This document shows positions 55,135 to 62,228 of a DNA stretch of 64,000 bases, one piece after another (the stretch's first letter is position 1; each line of letters begins with the position of its first letter). This DNA comes from Stenotrophomonas terrae (GTDB lineage Bacteria > Pseudomonadota > Gammaproteobacteria > Xanthomonadales > Xanthomonadaceae). The stretch spans positions 1 to 64,000 of the forward strand of contig NZ_LDJJ01000041.1 of assembly GCF_001431465.1 (NCBI RefSeq), written 5' to 3'. The notes beneath the pieces were generated by a model that saw only the letters and a list, made by a program, of their open reading frames with translations, was not told the origin of the DNA and did no database searches. The position numbers and the translations under genes were made by a program.

Positions 55135-55628
55135 ATGTCCGTGGCAAGGCCTTCGTCTTCGGCGACCGCATCGACACCGATGTGCTGGCGCCCGGCCCCT
55201 ATATGCGCGAGCCGATGAGCGTGCTCGCCAGCCATTGCCTGGAAGCGGTGGACCCGGCGTTCGCCGGTGAAGTGCAGCGCGGCGACATCGTGGTCGGCGG
55301 CGAGTCCTTCGGTATCGGCTCCTCGCGCGAGCAGGCGGTGCAGGCGCTGGCCGAACTCGGCGTGGGCGCCATCATCGCCAAATCCTTCGCGCGCATCTTC
55401 TATCGCAACGCGCTGAACCTTGGCGTACCGGCGCTGGTGTGTGCGAATCTGCAGGCATCGCGCGGCGATGAACTGGAAGTACGCCCGGTGGAAGGACGCA
55501 TCATCAATCACAGCACCGGCCGCGAATTCGGCTGCGAGAAGATCCCCACCGAGCTGATGGAAATCGTCGCCGGCGGCGGCCTGATGCCCTGGCTTGAGCG
55601 CAAACTGGCCACGGAGCGCCGCACATGA
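55131..55628 (+). CDS. Aconitase-superfamily hydratase, small subunit (LeuD/DmdB-like)
   Basis: 165 residues, ATGA-coupled to the large subunit. Swivelling-domain motifs: Phe-Gly-Asp-Arg-Ile-Asp-Thr-Asp-Val-Leu-Ala-Pro-Gly-Pro-Tyr-Met, Gly-Glu-Ser-Phe-Gly-Ile-Gly-Ser-Ser-Arg-Glu-Gln-Ala, Ser-Phe-Ala-Arg-Ile-Phe-Tyr-Arg-Asn. It supplies substrate-binding residues to the iron-sulfur subunit. Length fits the archaeal/DmdB-type small subunit (about 165) rather than enterobacterial LeuD (about 200). Confidence 0.87.
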   Translation: MNVRGKAFVFGDRIDTDVLAPGPYMREPMSVLASHCLEAVDPAFAGEVQRGDIVVGGESFGIGSSREQAVQALAELGVGAIIAKSFARIFYRNALNLGVPALVCANLQASRGDELEVRPVEGRIINHSTGREFGCEKIPTELMEIVAGGGLMPWLERKLATERRT

Positions 55629-56467
55629 AACAAGGCATCATCCACGCCACCTTGATCGCACCGGACCTGCAGCAGGTCTGCAAGGCCTATGTCGCGCAGC
55701 TGGACCTGCAGGTGCAACAGCAAGGCGCACTCGGCGCCGACGATGCCGCCGCGCTGGACCTGCACGATCTGGCCGGCGCGCCGCTGGCCTGGCTGGCCAA
55801 CAGCGCGGGCGAGCCGGTACTGCGAGTGATCGAGGACCCCGCGGCAGTCGTCGGTGAACCGATGTACCGCCACGGCTGGCTGTCGCTGGAGGTACTGGTC
55901 GGCGACATCGACACCCTGGCAGCGGCACTGCAGCCGCCATTCAAGGTGCTGGGCGCGGCCGCCAACCTGGAACTGAGCGATGCCATCCGCGCCGCGCAGG
56001 TGCTGGGCCCCTGCGGCGAGCTGTTGTATCTCACACAGATCAAGGCGCAGGTGCCGCCGTTCGATCTGCCGACGACCGACGCTACCGTGGCCAATACCTT
56101 CATCGGGGTGATGACCACGCCGGATCGCGATGCCTCGCAACGCGCGTGGTCGACGCTGTTGGGAGCCAAGGGCTGGGCTTTCGATACCAAGATCACCGTG
56201 CTCAATCGTGCCTATGGGCAAGCGCTGGAAGGCCGCTTCCCGGTCGCCGTGGTGCCGATGCCCGGGCAGTGCATGGTCGAGATCGATCAGGTGGAACTGC
56301 CTGCTGCGGCCAAGGTCCGTCATGCGGGGCAGTACAGTCTTGCGCTGCGTTTGCCGGCGGCCGATGACGTACTGCTGCGTGAGGCCGGCTGGCAGGTATG
56401 CGCTGTAGGTGAGCGCCGCAGCCTGCGTGGGCCGGCTGGGGAACATGTGGAGTTGCTGGCTGGGTGA
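55625..56467 (+). CDS. VOC-fold protein, possibly two-domain
   Basis: 280 residues, ATGA-coupled to the hydratase small subunit. Starts Gly-Ile-Ile-His-Ala-Thr-Leu-Ile-Ala-Pro-Asp-Leu, with a His at the usual metal-ligand place; a second module begins near residue 150 (Asn-Thr-Phe-Ile-Gly-Val-Met-Thr-Thr-Pro-Asp-Arg). Ends Gly-Pro-Ala-Gly-Glu-His-Val-Glu-Leu-Leu, the usual VOC terminal strand with a Glu. Possible lyase, epimerase or dioxygenase acting before or after the hydratase. Last gene of the island. Confidence 0.75.
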   Translation: MKQGIIHATLIAPDLQQVCKAYVAQLDLQVQQQGALGADDAAALDLHDLAGAPLAWLANSAGEPVLRVIEDPAAVVGEPMYRHGWLSLEVLVGDIDTLAAALQPPFKVLGAAANLELSDAIRAAQVLGPCGELLYLTQIKAQVPPFDLPTTDATVANTFIGVMTTPDRDASQRAWSTLLGAKGWAFDTKITVLNRAYGQALEGRFPVAVVPMPGQCMVEIDQVELPAAAKVRHAGQYSLALRLPAADDVLLREAGWQVCAVGERRSLRGPAGEHVELLAG

Positions 56468-56496
56468 GTTTGGGTTGCCGCGTAGAGCTTTAGGAG

Positions 56497-56628
56497 CACC
56501 CCTCCCCAACCCTCCCCTGCGCTACGCGCAAGGGAGGGGGCTGAGCGCCGCGCCGGGTCAGGTCAACGCGGTGCCGCCTTTACCCCCTCCCTTGCGCGTA
56601 GCGCAGGGGAGGGTTGGGGAGGGGTGCC
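56497..56628. repeat. GCACCCCTCCCCAACCCTCC inverted repeat at the right border of the island
   Basis: Arms of about 46 bases: left ends CGCTACGCGCAAGGGAGGGG, right begins CCCCTCCCTTGCGCGTAGCG. They are nearly perfect inverse copies around an unrelated centre. Same family as the element at 17621, which borders the island on the left. Confidence 0.7.
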
Positions 56629-56718
56629 TTTCGCATCAACCCCATGACCTTTGCCATGTGCTACCACCGCTACACAGGCATAGCGTCAGCCTTTGCCCCG
56701 AACGCGTGAGGTCGAGCA

Positions 56719-58641
56719 ATGCGGATCCAGATCCTGGCAGCAACCATCGCCGTCGTCTGCGGCATCGGCATGGCACCCAGCGCAGCGGCGCAGGTCTCGC
56801 CGATGACGCCGGACATCACCGGCAAGAAGTTTGTCGCACCGGAACCGGCGCGTGACTTCATCAAGCGCGAGGTGATGATCCCGATGCGTGACGGGGTCAA
56901 GCTCTACACCGTGATCATGATCCCCAAGGGCGCGCATAACGCGCCGATCCTGTTCACCCGCACGCCGTACAACGCGGCCGGCCGGGTTGATCGCACGCCG
57001 GGCGCGACGCGCCTGGTCGATGCACTCGCCCAGGGCGATACGGTATTTGCCGAAGACGGCTATATCCGCGTGTTCCAGGACGTGCGTGGCAAGTACGGTT
57101 CCGAGGGCGACTACGTGATGACGCGGCCGCCACGCGGGCCGCTCAACCCCGGCAAGATCGATCACAGCACCGACGCCTGGGACAGCATCGACTGGCTGGT
57201 CAAGCACCTGCCCGAGTCCAACGGCAAGGTCGGCATGCTCGGCTCGTCGTACGAAGGCTTCACCGTGGTGATGGCCCTGCTCGATCCACACCCTGCATTG
57301 AAAGTGGCCGCACCGGAAAGCCCGATGATCGATGGCTGGATGGGCGATGACTGGTTCCAGCACGGCGCCTATCGGCAGGTGAATCTTGGCTACTTCAGCG
57401 GCCAGATGACCGCACGCGGCACTGGCGCGAAAATGGCCATGCCCGGCGCCGATGACTACAGCAGCTTCCTGCAGGCTGGCTCGGTCGGTGCGTTTGCCAA
57501 GACGCAGGGACTGGAACAGATACCGGCCTGGCACAAGGTCAGCGAGCACCCGGCCTATGACGCGTTCTGGCAGCAACAGGCCTTGGACAAGCTATTGGCC
57601 AAGCTGCCCGAAATCACCGTGCCCACCATGTGGGAACAGGGCCTGTGGGATCAGGAAGACATCTACGGTGCGCATACCGCCTGGGCTGCACTGGAGCCCA
57701 AGGACCACGACAACACCCGCAACTTCCTGGTGATCGGGCCGTGGCGACACAGCGGCGCCAACTACAACGGCAGCTCACTCGGCGCACTGGACTTCAACGG
57801 TGATACCGCGCTGCAGTGGCGCCGCGATGTACTCAAGCCGTTCTTCGACCAGTACCTCAAGGACGGCGCGCCAGCGGCCAACACGCCGCCGGTCTGGGTA
57901 TACGACGCCGGCAACAACCGCTGGGACAGCTACCGCAACTGGCCGCAAAGCTGCACGCGCGACTGCGGCGCCACGGCGCGCCGCCTGTACTTGAACGCCG
58001 ACGCGCAGCTGGGCTTCAACAGCAGCAGCGGCGCGCAGTACGCCGAATATGTTTCCGATCCGGCCAAGCCGGTGCCGTTCGTGCCACGCCCGGTAAACAT
58101 GGGCGACCGCGATGTCTGGACCACCTGGCTGGTGCGCGACCAGCGTTTCGTCGACGGCCGCACCGACGTGCTCACCTACACCGGCCCGGTGTTGGACAAA
58201 CCGATGAAGCTCGCCGGCATGCCGCAGGTGCAGCTCAGCGCGTCCACCTCAGGCACCGACAGCGACTGGGTGGTCAAGCTGATCGATGTCTATCCGGACC
58301 AGTACCCCGACAACCCGAAACTGGCCGGCTATCAGTTGCCGCTGGCGATCACCATTTTCCGTGGCCGCTACCGCGACAGCTTCAGCCAGCCCAAGCCGAT
58401 CACGCCCGATGCGGTGCAGTCGTATACCTTCGACCTGCCCAATGTGAACCAGACGCTGCAACCCGGCCACCGCTTGATGGTGCAGGTGCAGTCAAGCCTG
58501 TTCCCGCTCTACGACCGCAACCCGCAGCAGTATGTGGACAACATCTTCTTCGCCCAACCCGGCGACTATCGCAAGGCGACGCAGCGCATCTGGAACAGCA
58601 GCGAGTACCCCAGCTACATCACGCTGCCTGTTGTTGAATGA
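56719..58641 (+). CDS. Alpha-amino-acid ester hydrolase (CocE/NonD family), secreted
   Basis: 640 residues with a signal peptide ending Ser-Ala-Ala-Ala-Gln. Catalytic Ser177 (Gly-Ser-Ser-Tyr-Glu-Gly), Asp311 (Leu-Trp-Asp-Gln-Glu-Asp) and His344 (Pro-Trp-Arg-His-Ser-Gly) are present. The acidic cluster that binds the substrate's alpha-amino group in the Xanthomonas citri enzyme is also present: Asp210/211 in Met-Gly-Asp-Asp-Trp-Phe, and Glu313-Asp314. Jelly-roll C-terminal domain from about residue 430. Hydrolyses alpha-amino acid esters and aminated beta-lactams such as ampicillin and can run acyl transfer. Periplasmic. Confidence 0.88.
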   Translation: MRIQILAATIAVVCGIGMAPSAAAQVSPMTPDITGKKFVAPEPARDFIKREVMIPMRDGVKLYTVIMIPKGAHNAPILFTRTPYNAAGRVDRTPGATRLVDALAQGDTVFAEDGYIRVFQDVRGKYGSEGDYVMTRPPRGPLNPGKIDHSTDAWDSIDWLVKHLPESNGKVGMLGSSYEGFTVVMALLDPHPALKVAAPESPMIDGWMGDDWFQHGAYRQVNLGYFSGQMTARGTGAKMAMPGADDYSSFLQAGSVGAFAKTQGLEQIPAWHKVSEHPAYDAFWQQQALDKLLAKLPEITVPTMWEQGLWDQEDIYGAHTAWAALEPKDHDNTRNFLVIGPWRHSGANYNGSSLGALDFNGDTALQWRRDVLKPFFDQYLKDGAPAANTPPVWVYDAGNNRWDSYRNWPQSCTRDCGATARRLYLNADAQLGFNSSSGAQYAEYVSDPAKPVPFVPRPVNMGDRDVWTTWLVRDQRFVDGRTDVLTYTGPVLDKPMKLAGMPQVQLSASTSGTDSDWVVKLIDVYPDQYPDNPKLAGYQLPLAITIFRGRYRDSFSQPKPITPDAVQSYTFDLPNVNQTLQPGHRLMVQVQSSLFPLYDRNPQQYVDNIFFAQPGDYRKATQRIWNSSEYPSYITLPVVE

Positions 58642-58842
58642 TGCTGCAGCGGCTGCGGCACTGCCGCCGCAGCCGCGCCCAATGCAATCGCATGGCGTTT
58701 CATCGTAGGTGATGCCGCCAGTGCAAACCGGCGCATTGCTTAACCGCGCACCACCGCCGCCCTGCGGCGTTTGCTTGGCGTTGCGAAAGCCTCTGCTATA
58801 GCTGGGGTTGGCAACATCGCCTTGCACTGCACGGGAGCCTGC

Positions 58843-58935
58843 ATGAAACGCAGAAGGTTCAGCCAGCGCAGCATCATCCTGATCGGCATCGCCGTCATCG
58901 CCTTGGTCATCGCACTGTCGGTCGCACCCTGGTAA
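58843..58935 (+). CDS. 30-residue membrane miniprotein
   Basis: ATG 58843 with GGGAG 5-6 bases upstream. Encodes a basic head (Met-Lys-Arg-Arg-Arg-Phe-Ser-Gln-Arg) and one hydrophobic span (Ile-Ile-Leu-Ile-Gly-Ile-Ala-Val-Ile-Ala and on), ending Val-Ala-Pro-Trp, then TAA. The positive-inside head, single span and good ribosome-binding site suggest a real small membrane protein. A TATAGC box lies at about 58797. Family unknown. Confidence 0.5.
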   Translation: MKRRRFSQRSIILIGIAVIALVIALSVAPW

Positions 58936-59107
58936 TCAAGCCCGTATCCGTATTGCAGAGCGCGATACACGGCATCCAAGCCGCGCGCCGTAAAAGATTA
59001 AATGAGCGCCAACACTCAGTTCTGCGCATTCAGCCATTGCCCCTCATCCACCTCCCCGCTATAGGTGAATAGCCTGATTCGGGGGGATCGCATACCGGAG
59101 CACGCAC

Positions 59108-59359
59108 ATGCACAACGTTCAATTCTTCCTGGAAGGACCGGGCCGCCAGCTGCGCGCGGTCACCTTGCTGGCCACCGAATCCAAGAACGTCCCCAAGGGC
59201 AGCAACGATGGACGCCGCGTTGCGACCATGGGCCTGAGCGACGTCTGCTTCCATACCATGGTCGATGCGCAGGGCAATATCGCCAAGCAGATCGACTTTG
59301 ATGGTTATCGCTTCAAGTTCAGGGATTCCAACCTGCCCTGGGATCTGATGATCGCCTGA
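59108..59359 (+). CDS. Hypothetical small soluble protein
   Basis: 83 residues from ATG 59108 (Met-His-Asn-Val-Gln-Phe-Phe-Leu-Glu-Gly-Pro), GGAG about 11 bases upstream. Mixed alpha/beta composition with a Phe-Asp-Gly-Tyr-Arg-Phe-Lys-Phe-Arg-Asp end. No signal, no motif recognised. Another in-frame option is unlikely. Confidence 0.55.
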   Translation: MHNVQFFLEGPGRQLRAVTLLATESKNVPKGSNDGRRVATMGLSDVCFHTMVDAQGNIAKQIDFDGYRFKFRDSNLPWDLMIA

Positions 59360-59548
59360 TTCTTCCAGCGCGGCGCTGAATCCGCGCAGTTACACCGCAT
59401 CAGCGCCCACTCAACCACAGCGCGTTGCCCTCGCGTTACGCGAGCTTTGCATTTCATGCACCTGCTCATCACCGCATGCAGGCATTGGCTTAATCGCGCA
59501 GCGTGCATCCTGCAACTGGAGCATCGTTGCTCCGATCGGAGATGCGCC

Positions 59549-59896
59549 ATGGAAACCCGCAAGATGAAGCAACTGCTGTTCGCAGGCATGATCGCTGTTG
59601 GCTGCGCAGGCACTGCGCTCACCGTGCAGGCCGCCGGCCAGGCGATGCAGGGCCATGAATCCGAACAGCCCGGCACCGATACCTGGATCACCACCAAGGT
59701 CAAGGCCGAGCTGCTGACCACCAAGGATGTATCGGGCATGGAAATAAAGGTCGAAACCGTCAACGGCGTGGTGACCTTGAGTGGCACCGTCGCCTCCAAG
59801 GTGGAAGCCGACCGCGCCATCGCTGCGGCCAAGGGCATCAAGGGCGTAACGCGCGTGGACAGCTCGGCGCTGATGGTGGCAGGCGCGCATCATTGA
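59549..59896 (+). CDS. Periplasmic BON-domain protein (OsmY-like)
   Basis: 115 residues from ATG 59549 (Met-Glu-Thr-Arg-Lys-Met-Lys), with GGAG 7 bases upstream; the frame to 59447 lacks such a site. Signal peptide to Val-Gln-Ala-Ala, then one BON domain: Thr-Trp-Ile-Thr-Thr-Lys-Val-Lys-Ala-Glu-Leu, Glu-Thr-Val-Asn-Gly-Val-Val-Thr-Leu-Ser-Gly-Thr-Val, Ile-Lys-Gly-Val-Thr-Arg-Val. BON domains bind membranes or phospholipid surfaces and are common in envelope-stress proteins. A strong terminator follows. Confidence 0.85.
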   Translation: METRKMKQLLFAGMIAVGCAGTALTVQAAGQAMQGHESEQPGTDTWITTKVKAELLTTKDVSGMEIKVETVNGVVTLSGTVASKVEADRAIAAAKGIKGVTRVDSSALMVAGAHH

Positions 59897-59940
59897 TGCG
59901 CTGACGCGACCTGCAGCCACGCCCGGCATGGTAGGTGAAT

Positions 59941-59976
59941 AAAGAAGGCGGCACCTCACGGTGCCGCCTTCTTTTT
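59941..59976 (+). terminator. Rho-independent terminator after the BON-domain gene
   Basis: Stem AAGGCGGCAC / GTGCCGCCTT with a CTCACG loop (11-13 base pairs), followed by CTTTTT. The A-rich left flank allows use in both directions, ending the small minus-strand ORFs as well. Confidence 0.85.
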
Positions 59977-60138
59977 CCTGCCCGGCTCGTCGCCAGGTGC
60001 CCTCTTTTCCGGCGGCCGGTCAGGCGCACCGGGAACAGGCTGATGCGGAGGTGGGTCCTCTATCGGCACGGGATGCGTTGGATCGACAACATTGCCGTCC
60101 GGCGAACCCGCAGCATGCACGTGCATCGCAGTGCTCAC
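59956..60138 (-). CDS. Possible 60-residue Pro-rich hydrophilic protein
   Basis: GTG 60138 overlaps the stop of the 48-codon frame before it (GTGA). Encodes His-Val-His-Ala-Ala-Gly-Ser-Pro-Asp-Gly and a Pro-rich middle with a Lys/Arg-rich end (Gly-Arg-Lys-Lys-Lys-Ala-Ala-Pro). No family. The last codons overlap the terminator stem of the opposite strand, which weakens the case. Confidence 0.35.
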   Translation of the reverse strand: MSTAMHVHAAGSPDGNVVDPTHPVPIEDPPPHQPVPGAPDRPPEKRAPGDEPGRKKKAAP

Positions 60139-60281
60139 TCTTCCTCGTCATTGTCGCGGTGTGGGGCTTTCTTCTCCCGCCCCGGCTGGCCAGGCTCGTC
60201 CGGCTGTTGTGCATGGCGCTGATCCTGCGCGCGCGGATCGCTGTCATCATTGCGGTGCGGTGTTCTGTGTTGGGTGGACAT
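60135..60281 (-). CDS. Possible 48-residue hydrophilic, charged small protein
   Basis: ATG 60281 with GAGG 8 bases upstream. Highly polar: Met-Ser-Thr-Gln-His-Arg-Thr-Pro-His-Arg-Asn-Asp-Asp-Ser-Asp, many Gln/Pro/Asp/Glu, ending Asp-Asn-Asp-Glu-Glu-Glu. Looks intrinsically disordered. Coupled to the next small frame by GTGA. No family recognised. The gap 60282-60541 to its right shows nothing further. Confidence 0.4.
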   Translation of the reverse strand: MSTQHRTPHRNDDSDPRAQDQRHAQQPDEPGQPGREKKAPHRDNDEEE

Positions 60282-60541
60282 CGAACTTGCCTCGCTTCAG
60301 CGGCGGAATCGCCGCAGGCACAGGCTCACCCCAGCCACGTTAGGGCGGGGTCCTCAATTCGTTCTTTCAGCAGCGGATACAGATGAACCCGCACATCTGT
60401 TCAGCGCATCGTCGGCTTTGATCCGCGCGATCCTGCCAGCGGGTCAAGCACCATGCGCAGCTGCAGTTCGCTACGCGCAATTGCTTACGCTGCGGGCTCA
60501 GTAACTGGCCGAAGCAGTCCTGCGCCGCTGTTCCAGCAGGC

Positions 60542-61189
60542 TCACCACCGGTCATCCGCAAACGTCAACAACAGGCTGTTACGCGCATGCCACGCCCGCA
60601 ATTCAGCTGAAAGCAGCTGCTGGATCGGCAGCTGCAGCGCCACGTAGGCATCCAGTCCGTCACGCATGCGCAGCAGGCCGGGATGGGCAATTGCCGCTGG
60701 CCACTGCGACGGCGTACCAAAGCCACTTGTAGCAGCCTGTTCCGCGCTGGCCAGCAACTCACGTTGCTGTGAAATTCGCTCGCGCACCCAGGAATGCAAC
60801 GAAGAGTGCACCGTGTAGCCCTGCAGCTCAAGCGCATCGCGCAGGCTGCCCAGCTCCGCCAATGCGCCTCGCAACCATTCGGTGTGGCCGCCGGCCCGCG
60901 CTGGAACCGTCAACGGCGCAGGCGCAGCATGCACGCGCAACTGACGCTTCCACTGGGTTTCCCAGCCACGCGCCTCCTGCTCGGTTTCGGCCTCCACCAA
61001 CCAGCCCTGCTGCAGATCGAACAACTCGTAGTAACGCGGCGAGAATGCCTGCAGCCGGTCCATCGGATCGGTGCCAATGCCGAGCTTTGCGTAGTCTTCG
61101 CCAACACATGGCAGGACATAGAGAAACGTGCGCCCGCGCATTCGCCTGCCGCCATTACCCACCGGTACGATCCGCCGCGCGCCGGCCAT
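60542..61189 (-). CDS. GIY-YIG-like nuclease-domain protein coupled to Ku
   Basis: 215 residues from ATG 61189, two bases after the Ku stop; Met17 is an alternative start. N-terminal segment Arg-Thr-Phe-Leu-Tyr-Val-Leu-Pro ... Tyr-Ala-Lys-Leu-Gly-Ile-Gly-Thr-Asp-Pro-Met-Asp-Arg-Leu recalls the GIY-YIG/T5orf172 fold (degenerate GIY and YIG elements, conserved Arg), with a following acidic helix Glu-Thr-Glu-Gln-Glu-Ala-Arg. The C-terminal 120 residues are helical and unrecognised. Probable DNA-end or structure-specific nuclease, perhaps serving the same repair route as Ku. Confidence 0.6.
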   Translation of the reverse strand: MAGARRIVPVGNGGRRMRGRTFLYVLPCVGEDYAKLGIGTDPMDRLQAFSPRYYELFDLQQGWLVEAETEQEARGWETQWKRQLRVHAAPAPLTVPARAGGHTEWLRGALAELGSLRDALELQGYTVHSSLHSWVRERISQQRELLASAEQAATSGFGTPSQWPAAIAHPGLLRMRDGLDAYVALQLPIQQLLSAELRAWHARNSLLLTFADDRW

Positions 61190-61191
61190 CG

Positions 61192-62079
61192 CTAACGTGC
61201 CGCCGCCTTGCGTGGGGTCTTGGTAGCCTTGCGTGCAGGCGCCTTGGCGGCTTTCTTCGCCACCTTGGCCTTCTTTGCCGGCGCGCGCCTAGCCGGGGTC
61301 CGCTTGTTCTCATCCAGGATCTTCTGCAGCAGCGACATGAAGTCGACCACGTTGGTGGCGGCGTCTTCATGCTCGGGCGCCTGCTCATCGATGATCCGGG
61401 TGGTGGCACCCTTGGCCTTCAAACGCTTGCGGAACTCGTCCTCGTAGCTTTCCGGTTGCCAGCTTGTGGCCATCGATTCAAGCAGGTTGGCGGCCATCTC
61501 GCTCTCCCGCGCGGGGATGCGGTATTCCGACGGCTTGCCGTCCGGCAGCTTGTATTCGGACGGCTCCACCAATTTCTGCGGGTAACGCAGCATCAATAGC
61601 ACCAGCGCATCATCTTCGGCGGCGACGGCGCACAGGTATTCGCGAGTACGGATGACAACCCGCGCCACACCCACCTTAGCGATCTTCTTCTGCGTTTCGC
61701 GCAGCAGCACATAGCCTTTTTCGGCTTTCTTGCCCGGCACCAGCACGTAGGGCTTCTCATAGAAGTGCAGGCCGATCACATCGCGATCAACGAAGGTCTC
61801 GACGTCGATGGACTCATGAGTCTGCGGCGAAGCCGAGGCGATGTCCTCCTTCTCAACCACCACGTAGCTGACCTTGTGGTACTCGAAGGCCTTGATGATG
61901 TCCTTCCACGGCACCTCTTCACCGGTATCGGCATTGATCCGCTCGAAGCACATCGGCTTCTTGTCGCGGGAGTCGAGCATGCGGAAACCGATGTCCACCT
62001 TGCGCTCGCCACTCATCAACGACACCGGCACGTTCAACAGGCCGAAGGAAAGGGTTCCACTCCAGATGGGACGTGCCAT
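61192..62079 (-). CDS. ku: Ku protein, bacterial non-homologous end joining
   Basis: 295 residues from ATG 62079 (Met-Ala-Arg-Pro-Ile-Trp-Ser-Gly-Thr-Leu-Ser-Phe-Gly-Leu-Leu-Asn-Val-Pro-Val), the near-invariant start of bacterial Ku. Core beta-barrel ring (about 1-250), then a Lys/Ala/Pro/Arg-rich tail (about 255-295) of the kind that binds DNA and helps load LigD. Homodimer that threads onto double-strand breaks. ligD is not in the window. Forward frames to 62343 add unrelated residues. Confidence 0.93.
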   Translation of the reverse strand: MARPIWSGTLSFGLLNVPVSLMSGERKVDIGFRMLDSRDKKPMCFERINADTGEEVPWKDIIKAFEYHKVSYVVVEKEDIASASPQTHESIDVETFVDRDVIGLHFYEKPYVLVPGKKAEKGYVLLRETQKKIAKVGVARVVIRTREYLCAVAAEDDALVLLMLRYPQKLVEPSEYKLPDGKPSEYRIPARESEMAANLLESMATSWQPESYEDEFRKRLKAKGATTRIIDEQAPEHEDAATNVVDFMSLLQKILDENKRTPARRAPAKKAKVAKKAAKAPARKATKTPRKAAAR

Positions 62080-62228
62080 GGTGTCGACCTTGCCTGGGAA
62101 TGAGGCAACGCTCACCGCCCCAAGCGAAAACCGGCGTGAAGAAAGCTCAAGCGCATTCGCCGCGGCGACGGATCGTCGTCGTTGGAACGATGGGCAGCCG
62201 GTCTGCAGCCGGCTGCCCATCTCCTGCC

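Noticed and set aside
58620-58705. A 29-codon minus-strand frame starting Met-Lys-Arg-His-Ala-Ile-Ala-Leu-Gly
   Set aside because: Overlaps the end of the ester hydrolase gene, lacks a clear ribosome-binding site and has no complete signal-peptide or domain pattern.
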